Source of the DNA: JAJYKN01 sp045403145
GTDB lineage: Bacteria; Nitrospirota; UBA9217
Assembly: GCA_045403145.1 (NCBI GenBank)
Contig: JAXIPA010000258.1
Location: 1 to 11,315 of the forward strand
DNA: 11,315 nt
Direction of reading: 5' to 3'
The position numbers and the translations under genes were made by a program. This document shows positions 1 to 5,451 of this stretch, in pieces; position 1 is the first letter of the stretch, and each line of letters starts with the position of its first letter. Under the pieces are notes generated by a model that saw only the letters and a program-made list of their open reading frames with translations, did no database searches and was not told the DNA's origin.

Positions 1-350
1 GACGGCACGCTATGGGCCTGGGGCTACAACGCCAGCGGCCGTCTGGGAGACGGCACCACGACAAAGAGGACTGCGCCTGTGCGGATCGGCCTGGACGCCA
101 ACTGGATCGCTATAGAGGCGGGCGCCGGCCATACTCTCGGCTTGAAGGCGGATGGAACGCTTTGGGCATGGGGATGGAACGCATATGGGCAGTTGGGGGA
201 CGGGACGAATGTCGACAAGTACGCGCCCATGCGGATGGGGACCGACTCCAATTGGTCTAAATTGTCCAGCGGATGGGGTCATTCCCTGGCATTGAAGTCC
301 GACGGCACGATTTGGGCCTGGGGCTATAACGCTTACGGCCAAATGGGCGA
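1..350 (+). repeat. Three RCC1 repeats with exact 150-bp period
   Basis: Equivalent codons for DGT-WAWG begin at 1, 151 and 301, a period of exactly 150 bp (50 residues). RCC1 repeats usually vary around 50-60 residues, so a strictly constant length suggests recent tandem duplication. The third copy decays after about 350 into the linker before the Ig-like modules. More copies probably lie upstream of the window. Confidence 0.85.
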
Positions 351-1437
351 CGGCGTAATTCCTCAGGTAATATTGCCGACGCAAGTCTTGGACGGCGGAG
401 AAGTTCTTATCAACGGCGGCGCCAATTTTGAAAACAGCACTTCAGCAACACTGACCCTGACGGTTGCGAATCCGGCTGATATAGCCTCCATGCAATTCAG
501 CAACGACGGCGCGCAATGGAGTTCCTCCGAAGCATTTGCACCGACAAAGAACTGGACGCTTATCACGGGAGACGGTATAAAGAGGGTTTATGCGAGGTTT
601 ATCGATATCGTGGGCAACAGGTCTCCGGCGTTTTTTGATGAGATCGTCCTGGACACCACAGCTCCGGCCACGACGGCGTATCCGGTAAGCGGACTGTACA
701 ATGCCAGCCAGCGTATAACGTTCGCACCCAGCGAGGCAGCCACGGTCTATTATACCACGAACGGCACGACCCCAACCACGTCGTCGGCCGTGTATTCCGG
801 TCCCATCAGCCTTGCGACGAACACCACAACAACGGTCAAGTTCTTCGCAAAAGATACGACATGGGGAAACAGCGAGTCAGTAAAGACCCAGACGTACACC
901 ATCGACGCCCTTGCGCCCACCGGCACGATCACGATCAACAACGGAGCCACGTACGCCGCCACCACGGATGTCACATTTAATCTTACAGCCTCGGATATCA
1001 ATGGTATATCTCAGATGCAGTTCAGCAATGACAATGTGACATGGTCGGCGCCGGTGACCTACGCGACCACGACGACGTGGTCGCTCAGTGCGGGTGACGG
1101 GACCAAGACCGTGTACGCCAGGTACAAGGACAACGCGGGGAACTGGACGTCAGCGACGATCACCGACACCATCATCCTCGACACCTTGGCTCCGACCACC
1201 ACGGCAACGCCCGGCGGCGGGACGTACAACAGCGCCCAAACCGTCACGCTGTCATCCAGCGAGAATGCGACGATCTACTACACCATGGACGGTACGACCC
1301 CGACCACGGCATCAAGCGTATATACAAGCCCCATCAGCCTTGCGACGAACACTATCACGACGGTCCGGTACTTCGCGAAAGACACGGCGGGAATCACTGA
1401 GACGGTGAAGAGTCAGACGTACACCATCGCACAGTAG
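1..1437 (+). CDS. RCC1-repeat / Ig-like / chitobiase-C-like repeat protein, 3' part (5' end outside window)
   Basis: The frame is open from base 1 and ends at TAG 1435-1437, giving 478 visible residues with no N-terminus. Residues 1 to about 115 are RCC1-type (alpha-tubulin-suppressor-like) blades, each starting DGT-(L/I)-WAWG and containing a G-(R/Q)-(L/M)-GDG turn and a GH(T/S)L strand. From about residue 135 come two composite modules. Each has an Ig-like half (ING, MQFSND, GDG.K.VYAR, D.AGN-type motifs) and a half resembling the chitobiase/hexosaminidase C-terminal domain (YYT.(N/D)GTTPTT, PISLATNT, FAKDT, TYTI). In these families such proteins are usually exported, as adhesive or surface-exposed beta-rich proteins. 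Export cannot be shown here because the signal region is missing. The Thr/Ser-rich, Cys-free composition fits. No enzymatic domain is visible. The true end of the protein is doubtful because a third module lies out of frame just after the stop. Confidence 0.88.
   Translation, partial: DGTLWAWGYNASGRLGDGTTTKRTAPVRIGLDANWIAIEAGAGHTLGLKADGTLWAWGWNAYGQLGDGTNVDKYAPMRMGTDSNWSKLSSGWGHSLALKSDGTIWAWGYNAYGQMGDGVIPQVILPTQVLDGGEVLINGGANFENSTSATLTLTVANPADIASMQFSNDGAQWSSSEAFAPTKNWTLITGDGIKRVYARFIDIVGNRSPAFFDEIVLDTTAPATTAYPVSGLYNASQRITFAPSEAATVYYTTNGTTPTTSSAVYSGPISLATNTTTTVKFFAKDTTWGNSESVKTQTYTIDALAPTGTITINNGATYAATTDVTFNLTASDINGISQMQFSNDNVTWSAPVTYATTTTWSLSAGDGTKTVYARYKDNAGNWTSATITDTIILDTLAPTTTATPGGGTYNSAQTVTLSSSENATIYYTMDGTTPTTASSVYTSPISLATNTITTVRYFAKDTAGITETVKSQTYTIAQ
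403..1437 (+). repeat. Two tandem composite modules (Ig-like plus chitobiase-C-like), about 525 bp each
   Basis: Module 1 starts at the V-L-I-N-G-G codons (403) and module 2 at the I-T-I-N-N-G codons (928), an offset of 525 bp. Matching landmarks recur in both: MQFSND, GDG followed by VYAR, DT.AP.TTA, GTTPTT, PISLATNT, FAKDT and QTYTI. A 23-nt stretch is identical at DNA level (802-824 and 1330-1352), so the duplication is recent or kept similar by recombination. Confidence 0.85.
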
Positions 1438-1441
1438 CCCG

Positions 1442-1528
1442 CCCGTCACGATCAACGGCTGTATATCCTTGGCGACTTGTACGACTGTTACCCTGATGCT
1501 AGCCGCCGCGTACACAGGCAGCGTGATT
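1442..1528 (+). pseudogene. Out-of-frame remnant of a third Ig-like module
   Basis: Read in frame 2, one frame away from the upstream gene, this stretch encodes P-V-T-I-N-G-C, then ATCTTVTL and LAAA, and stops at TGA 1529-1531. It lines up with the start of module 2 (TITINNGAT..ATT.VTFNLTA). The spacing also fits: the remnant's V codon (1445) lies 517 bp after the matching codon of module 2, against 525 bp between modules 1 and 2. Sixteen nt separate the preceding Y-T-I from the repeat start, against 24 nt at the earlier junction, so a net loss of 8 nt would explain the frame change and the early TAG. Homology is not recognisable after about 1530. An assembly error is the alternative. Confidence 0.6.
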
Positions 1529-1531
1529 TGA

Positions 1532-1852
1532 CTGTGCAGTCAATGCCCGCCAGTCATCCGGTGGCGCGAACAGCGATGCGAAGGGTGCAGGGGGAAGGTG
1601 AGTACGTAATCCGAGGGGTTTTGCTGCCCGCCAAACGGCCCATGCGACAGCATGATGGGCATGCCGAGATTCCTTGCGTTCTGCCGCAAACTGAAAAGCA
1701 GGAACGCTGTGGTTTCATAGGTGATTTATGGGAAGAGGTATATGTATAAATTGAGGTATGCGGCTGCGTGAAAGGTTCGCGTCCTGTGGTCCATGATGGC
1801 CGCGGGACGGGCTCAAACGGCTGCTTCTCAGTCGACTCATCCTCAGGCTCTT
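1532..1852. other. Gene-free stretch with several inverted repeats
   Basis: No open frame here resembles a known protein, and the two longer plus-strand frames lack a convincing ribosome site. Inverted repeats are present at 1528-1543 (7-bp arms, 2-nt centre), 1638-1660 (GCCCATGC against GCATgaTGGGC), 1676-1707 (GCGTTC-TGC against GCAgGAACGC, 13-nt loop) and 1780-1809. None is followed by a T-run on either strand, so none is a standard intrinsic terminator. The stretch lies downstream of both the plus-strand repeat gene and the minus-strand rpsU. It could be 3' untranslated RNA, a structured non-coding RNA or decayed gene sequence. Confidence 0.5.
1780..1809 (+). repeat. 12-bp hairpin with G-U pairs on the plus strand
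   Basis: CGTCCTGTGGTC (1780-1791) and GGCCGCGGGACG (1798-1809) pair over all 12 positions around the loop CATGAT if three G-U wobbles are allowed in plus-strand RNA. In minus-strand RNA the same positions would be C-A mismatches, so if the fold is real it favours a plus-strand transcript. No T-run follows. Confidence 0.45.
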
Positions 1853-2014
1853 CTATCTTCTCTTTTGGGATCCCTCCGCTTCCGTTTCTTTTTCAAGGAG
1901 GGCTTCGTAAAAGCTCCTTTTTTTCAGCTCCAGGAAAAGACCGTCGTGCTGCATTTTGCGTTTGCGCAGTAGGAGGGCTTTTTCGATGTTTTTATCATCG
2001 ACCCTTATCTCCAA
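1853..2014 (-). CDS. rpsU: 30S ribosomal protein S21 (bS21)
   Basis: A 53-residue protein of the small ribosomal subunit. S21 sits near the 3' end of 16S rRNA and helps translation initiation. The N-terminus MEIRVDDKNIEKAL and the core (KRKMQ-DGLF-ELKKR-FYE) match S21 closely. The stop is TAG at 1853-1855. The start is TTG at 2014-2012, chosen because an in-frame TGA lies directly upstream, a GAAGGAAG Shine-Dalgarno sequence sits 8 nt away, and MEI-V is the normal S21 beginning. The gene overlaps the stop of the RRM gene by 10 nt in another frame, which suggests translational coupling. Oddity: the usual KPS-plus-Arg/Lys-rich tail after FYE is replaced by ALLEKETEAEGSQKRR, so the protein is short and less basic at the end than typical S21 (about 57-70 residues). 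Its size and non-ATG start make it easy to overlook. Confidence 0.87.
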   Translation of the reverse strand: MEIRVDDKNIEKALLLRKRKMQHDGLFLELKKRSFYEALLEKETEAEGSQKRR

Positions 2015-2358
2015 TCATTTTGCTTCCTTCCCTTACCGCCTCCGCCGGAACGATCAAAGCCGCTGCGCTGGCCGCCTCCGCCCCTGTTGCCGCCTGAGAA
2101 GCCGCGGTCCTTCTGCGGTCTTGCCTCGCTGACGTTGATTTCCCGGTCCTGAACGTTCGTCCCGTTCAGCGTGGCGATTGCCTTGTCGGCATCCTCGTCG
2201 TTCGCCATTTCCACAAAACCGAAGCCTCTCGATCTCCCCGTCGCGGCATCCGTGACGATCTTGCTCGACGTCACCTCGCCGATAGCTGCAAAGACGTCCC
2301 TGAGGCTGTCTTCCGTCATCTGATACGACAGATTACCAACATAGAGCTTCTTTGACAT
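2005..2358 (-). CDS. Glycine-rich RRM RNA-binding protein
   Basis: A 117-residue single-stranded RNA binder, probably cytoplasmic. One RRM domain covers about residues 3-81: RNP2 is KLYVGNL (4-10) and RNP1 is RGFGFVEM (44-51), with the aromatic binding positions intact. The tail from about residue 86 is rich in Gly, Arg and Lys, as in the cyanobacterial cold-induced Rbp proteins. The ATG at 2358 is preceded by a strong GGAGGGGA Shine-Dalgarno sequence. The stop TAA (2007-2005) lies inside the start of rpsU. An rbp-rpsU pairing is known from cyanobacteria, where it responds to cold; whether that holds here is inference. Its leader follows the der terminator, so it should have its own promoter within 2359-2484, but I cannot assign one firmly (TCGACG-N17-TATAGG is a weak candidate). 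A small hairpin (2404-2422) lies in the presumed 5' leader. Confidence 0.93.
   Translation of the reverse strand: MSKKLYVGNLSYQMTEDSLRDVFAAIGEVTSSKIVTDAATGRSRGFGFVEMANDEDADKAIATLNGTNVQDREINVSEARPQKDRGFSGGNRGGGGQRSGFDRSGGGGKGRKQNDWR
2023..2030 (-). promoter_or_regulatory. Ribosome binding site of rpsU
   Basis: On the minus strand GAAGGAAG ends 8 nt before the TTG start codon (2014-2012). It lies inside the last codons of the RRM gene. It is the main support for the TTG start, since the ATG at 2018-2016 opens a frame of only seven codons. Confidence 0.65.
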
Positions 2359-2484
2359 GTTCCCCTCCGTGTGCGTGAATGTTTTTTATATCAGGCCGAA
2401 TCTTCCTGTTTTGAGTGCAGGATCTTACTCTAACAAAAAACCTATATCCGGCCACGTGCCGTGCGTCGATTTCCTTCGCCGGAC

Positions 2485-2521
2485 AAAAAAAAACTGCAAC
2501 CCTACATTGTAGTTTTTGCAG
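2485..2521 (-). terminator. Intrinsic terminator downstream of der
   Basis: Read on the minus strand, CTGCAA pairs with TTGCAG and an inner CTAC pairs with GTAG around a 3-nt loop. Nine T residues follow at once (A-run 2485-2493 on the plus strand). The terminator begins 77 nt after the der stop and separates der from the RRM-rpsU unit. Confidence 0.88.
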
Positions 2522-2598
2522 TCAGGCCAGTGACAAAAACATACGATTCCAATTGATATATTTCTACAATTTTACTTTTAACAATGGGTGAAGTCAAC

Positions 2599-3960
2599 TT
2601 ATTTTTTGCCCGGCTTTCCCCCCGCCGATGCCCGTACCTCCCTCCGCCTTTTTGCAAATATGCGCACCGGCGTCCCGGAGAACCCGAAGGATTCGCGCAG
2701 ATTGTTTTCGATGTAGCGAAGGTAGGAAAAATGCACGCCTTCCGGGTAGTTGACAAAGGCGATAAAGGTTGGCGGCTTGATCCCGACCTGCGTGAGGTAG
2801 TAATATTTTACCCGTTTTCCGTGATAGAGGGGGGGCTCATGGGCGGCGGTGAGCCGCTCAAAGGCGCGATTCAATTCCGCGGTCGGCACCCGTTTCTCGG
2901 ATTCCTTGATCACCCGGTCGATTTCATCGAAGACCTTGGTGATCCGCTGGCGTGTAGCGGCTGAGAGGGTGAGGACCGGCGCATAATCGGCGAACTTGAG
3001 GCGCTGCCGGACATCAGCCATGAACCGCTTATAGGTCTCTTCCTTGTCCGGCACGAGGTCCCACTTGTTCAGAATAATGATGAGACCCTTACCCTCCTCG
3101 TGCACGAGCCCCGCGATCCGTTCGTCCTGTTCGGTGACCCCTTCGGACGCATCCATGAGGACGAGCGCCACGTCAGCGCGCGACAGGCTTTTCATGGCCC
3201 GCATGACGCTGTATTTTTCCACTCCCTGGCTGATCCGGCCCCGGCTCCTTATGCCGGCGGTGTCCACGAGGATGTATTTTCTGCCGTAGTACTGATACAC
3301 GCTGTCCACGGCATCTCTGGTCGTGCCGGCCACGGGGCTCACGATCATCCGGTCCTCGCCGATGAGCGAATTCACAAAGGACGATTTGCCCACGTTCGGT
3401 CTTCCTACGATGGAGACCCGCGGTATGGTGATCCGGTCCTGCCCATCGGTATCCGCCGGAGAATCGGGCAGCAGGCGTCCAAGCTCGTCCATAAGATCGG
3501 AGAAGCCGGCGCCGTGCCGCGCCGACAACGGAAAGAGCGTGTCGACGCCGAGACGGTAGAATTCCGGAATGAACCCCTCGTGCCGTTCTCCGTCGACTTT
3601 GTTCACGGCATAGATCACGGGCTTGCCCGAGGCCCGGAGCCGCTGAGAGACCTCGATGTCGGCCGGGAGCAGACCGTCCCTGCCGTCCAGGAGGAATATG
3701 ATGAAGTCCGCCTCTTCTATGGCGAGCGTGGTCTGGTCCCGCATCATCGAGTACATGGCGTCCACGGCCTCGGGCTCGAACCCGCCGGTGTCCACAAGCA
3801 GGAAGTGTTTCTCCATCCACTCCGCTTCGGCGTAGTTCCGGTCGCGTGTGACACCGGGCATGTCCTCGACGATTGCGAAGTTCCTGCCGATGATCCGGTT
3901 AAAGAGCGTGGATTTGCCGACATTCGGCCGGCCCACTATTGCTACAACTGGTTTTGGCAT
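2599..3960 (-). CDS. der: Ribosome-assembly GTPase Der (EngA)
   Basis: A 453-residue cytoplasmic GTPase with two tandem G domains, needed for maturation of the 50S subunit. G domain 1 has the P-loop GRPNVGKS (10-17), DTGG (57-60), NKVD (120-123) and SAR (146-148). G domain 2 has GRPNVGKS (186-193), DTAG (233-236), NKWD (298-301) and SAA (333-335). A KH-like domain follows from about 355 to 440, with the typical PPTF-AFVNYPEGVHFSY-RY-EN-LR stretch, and a basic tail ends in PGKK. The length is normal for the family and no motif is missing. The ATG at 3960 is the standard MPKPVVAIVG beginning, although its Shine-Dalgarno sequence is weak. The gene stands alone on its strand, behind its own promoter and before a strong terminator. 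Confidence 0.98.
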   Translation of the reverse strand: MPKPVVAIVGRPNVGKSTLFNRIIGRNFAIVEDMPGVTRDRNYAEAEWMEKHFLLVDTGGFEPEAVDAMYSMMRDQTTLAIEEADFIIFLLDGRDGLLPADIEVSQRLRASGKPVIYAVNKVDGERHEGFIPEFYRLGVDTLFPLSARHGAGFSDLMDELGRLLPDSPADTDGQDRITIPRVSIVGRPNVGKSSFVNSLIGEDRMIVSPVAGTTRDAVDSVYQYYGRKYILVDTAGIRSRGRISQGVEKYSVMRAMKSLSRADVALVLMDASEGVTEQDERIAGLVHEEGKGLIIILNKWDLVPDKEETYKRFMADVRQRLKFADYAPVLTLSAATRQRITKVFDEIDRVIKESEKRVPTAELNRAFERLTAAHEPPLYHGKRVKYYYLTQVGIKPPTFIAFVNYPEGVHFSYLRYIENNLRESFGFSGTPVRIFAKRRREVRASAGGKPGKK

Positions 3961-4021
3961 GTTCGTCTTTCACACCCGATCTTTTCCGTGTTCGTTCCCC
4001 GGTAATCACGCAATTTTTCTC

Positions 4022-4051
4022 ACTATAGCATTTCCGGCCGCGGTAGTCCAA
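4022..4051 (-). promoter_or_regulatory. Putative sigma-70 promoter of der
   Basis: On the minus strand TTGGAC (4051-4046) is followed after 18 nt by TATAGT (4027-4022). TGC directly before it makes an extended -10. Transcription would begin near 4015, leaving a leader of about 55 nt. The -10 matches consensus at five of six positions; the -35 is weak. Confidence 0.5.
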
Positions 4052-4060
4052 GAAAAAACC

Positions 4061-4089
4061 TTGCGAACCCCCTCTAATTATGGTATTTT
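4061..4089 (+). promoter_or_regulatory. Putative sigma-70 promoter of the plus-strand gene run
   Basis: TTGCGA (4061-4066) is followed after 17 nt by TATTTT (4084-4089), with TGG just upstream of the -10. Each hexamer matches consensus at four of six positions. The predicted start lies about 35 nt before the ATG at 4129. It is divergent from, and adjacent to, the der promoter. Confidence 0.42.
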
Positions 4090-4128
4090 TCTACGTTCAT
4101 CGATCCTGGTCTGTTCACGGAGGCCTTC

Positions 4129-4650
4129 ATGCGAAGATATGGTGTCCTGATTATATGCGTCCTCTTTTTCGTTGCAACGCCCGCTCACGCTGAATTCTAC
4201 CGGTGGGTGGATAAAGATGGGAAGGAATTTTTTTCGAATGATCCGGAAAAAGTGCCGCAGGCGTACCGGGACAGCGTGACGAAGGTCAAACCCGATGAAT
4301 CGAGAGTGAGCGTCGGCGAAAAACCGGTTGCTGCCGGAAAAACCACGGTGACGTCCAGTGACTACAGGGACAAACACGGCAGGGGAGAAGAGTACTGGCG
4401 CAAGCGGGCCGCAAATCTGCGTCTCAAACTGAGGGACCAGCAGGACGAATACGATCTGGTCCTCAAAAAACTTGAGGACGAGGACCGGAAACCGAAAAAG
4501 CTGAGCAGCCAGAAAAAACCCCATACGAACCTTGAAAAAAAGAAGCTGAAGCTTGGAAAAGACATTGCCGGGACCCGGCGCGTCCTGGAAGTAGACCTGC
4601 CCGAGGAAGCCCGCAGGGCCGATGCCTATCCGGGATGGCTCAGGGAATAG
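4129..4650 (+). CDS. Exported DUF4124-domain protein
   Basis: A 173-residue protein of unknown function, predicted to be exported. Residues 1-21 form a signal peptide (MRRYG, then a hydrophobic core, ending PAHA) with likely cleavage before EFYRWVD. The DUF4124 motif follows at about 22-45 (FYRWVDKDGKEFFSNDPEKVP), as in many envelope proteins of Proteobacteria and Nitrospirota. A spacer leads to a long charged segment (about 87-150) that is likely coiled-coil helix. The end, LPEEARRADAYPGWLRE, looks like a conserved C-terminal motif. ACGGAGG ends 6 nt before the ATG and fixes the start. It is the first gene of the plus-strand run, 77 nt before the receiver-PilZ gene. Its low-complexity Lys/Glu region makes remote homology unreliable, and no catalytic residues are visible. 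Confidence 0.85.
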   Translation: MRRYGVLIICVLFFVATPAHAEFYRWVDKDGKEFFSNDPEKVPQAYRDSVTKVKPDESRVSVGEKPVAAGKTTVTSSDYRDKHGRGEEYWRKRAANLRLKLRDQQDEYDLVLKKLEDEDRKPKKLSSQKKPHTNLEKKKLKLGKDIAGTRRVLEVDLPEEARRADAYPGWLRE

Positions 4651-4727
4651 TACGGGATTCACGCTGAGGAGCGCCGGAACGAAATTACTGCGCCACTCCG
4701 CTGGTGCGGAATCGGGAAAAGAAAGAT

Positions 4728-5402
4728 ATGAAAAAGGTCGTCATCGCGGAGTCCGTTCTGCGCGAAATAGAAAGCGGCAATACCTTGTTCGGGAGAGGGG
4801 GCATCGCAGTATACTCTGCCCGTACGTCCGAGGAGATTCTCGAACTCCACCGGACAAACAAGGCTGATCTTATTGTTGCTGATTTTGATCTGCCGGTGAT
4901 GGGCGGAGCGAAGCTTAGCTCCTTGATACGCGGCGATGCCTCTCTCAAGGACGTGTCTCTCGTCATGGTTTGTGACAAAGAGTATCCGTCCGGGTCCCCG
5001 TGCCGGCAAACAGGCGCCAATACCATCCTGACAAAACCGGTCGAGCCTTTTGAGCTCTTTTCGAGGATATCCGAGCTGCTCGTGATTCCCCAACGGCAGG
5101 ACATGCGGTCGCTCCTGCATGTTTCCCTGTCCGGCGGCGAGGAGAAGGTTTCTTTCCTCGGCGTGTCCCAAAACATCAGCATATCCGGCATGCTGCTGGA
5201 GACCGAACAGCGGCTTCAGTGCGGCGAACGCCTTGCCTGTGCCGTCGGCATCGGCAGCCGCGAGATCAACGCAGAGTGCGAGATCGTCCGTGTCGAACAA
5301 GCAGCGTCCGGACGGTTCCGGTATGGCGTGAAATTTTCAAATCTCGATATCAAGACAATGATCATTATTGAACAATTCGTCAAGGGGAACATCAAGCACT
5401 AA
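4728..5402 (+). CDS. Receiver-PilZ protein (predicted c-di-GMP-binding regulator)
   Basis: A 224-residue cytoplasmic protein. The N-terminal part (about 1-118) looks like a response-regulator receiver: DLIVADFDLPVMGG carries the presumed phospho-acceptor D52, and LTKPVEP the conserved K103. The pocket is incomplete. The acidic pair after strand 1 is reduced to one residue (IAES, E8), and the Thr/Ser after strand 4 is a Cys (VMVCD, C82). The C-terminal part is a PilZ domain with both c-di-GMP signatures: RQDMR (123-127, RxxxR) and NISISG (149-154, (D/N)xSxxG). It probably links c-di-GMP level to motility, adhesion or envelope behaviour. ATG 4728 (MKKVVIAES) is preferred over the upstream in-frame GTG 4704 because it gives the normal receiver beginning; the ribosome site is weak. 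leuS starts 49 nt after its stop. Confidence 0.85.
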   Translation: MKKVVIAESVLREIESGNTLFGRGGIAVYSARTSEEILELHRTNKADLIVADFDLPVMGGAKLSSLIRGDASLKDVSLVMVCDKEYPSGSPCRQTGANTILTKPVEPFELFSRISELLVIPQRQDMRSLLHVSLSGGEEKVSFLGVSQNISISGMLLETEQRLQCGERLACAVGIGSREINAECEIVRVEQAASGRFRYGVKFSNLDIKTMIIIEQFVKGNIKH

Positions 5403-5440
5403 AACGGGTCGTCTTGCAGTCCGCAAGGTGCGCCCCGTCC

Positions 5441-5447
5441 GGAGGAG
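5441..5447 (+). promoter_or_regulatory. Ribosome binding site of leuS
   Basis: GGAGGAG ends 4 nt before TTG 5452 (6 nt from the end of its GGAGG core). It is the strongest ribosome site near the leuS beginning and decides the start against the earlier in-frame TTG 5368 and GTG 5428. Confidence 0.8.
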
Positions 5448-5451
5448 TCGT

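Noticed and set aside
1477..1749. Plus-strand open frame of 90 codons after the repeat gene
   Set aside because: No ribosome site, no family resemblance and unusual composition. Its first part overlaps the out-of-frame module remnant.
1722..1750. Possible plus-strand promoter with -10 TATAAA at 1745-1750
   Set aside because: The -35 (TGATTT) is poor, and it would only drive transcription antisense to rpsU.
1755..1795. Resemblance to group II intron domain V (TGCGTGAAAGG...CGTCC)
   Set aside because: The stem around the GAAA is only three to four pairs, the loop is not a GNRA tetraloop, and there is no domain VI or reverse-transcriptase gene.
1897..1924. Terminator-like hairpin GGAGggCTT...AAGCTCC followed by seven T residues on the plus strand
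   Set aside because: It lies inside the rpsU reading frame on the other strand (codons for KKRSFYEALL). The T-run is two Lys codons and part of the next, so it is explained by coding sequence.
1983..2001. Hairpin TCGATG...CATCGA with a 7-nt loop
   Set aside because: It lies within rpsU codons 5-11 and has no T-run. It might affect translation, but six pairs are too few to claim this.
1768..2097. Plus-strand open frame of 109 codons
   Set aside because: It is antisense to rpsU and the RRM gene, both of which match known families; its own product is low-complexity and unrecognisable.
3100..4005. 301-codon plus-strand frame opposite der
   Set aside because: der has all GTPase motifs on the minus strand; the opposite frame is a by-product of GC-rich codon use.
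4690..4707. Small hairpin GCGCCA...TGGTGC between the DUF4124 and receiver-PilZ genes
   Set aside because: Six pairs with one wobble and no T-run; not distinguishable from chance.
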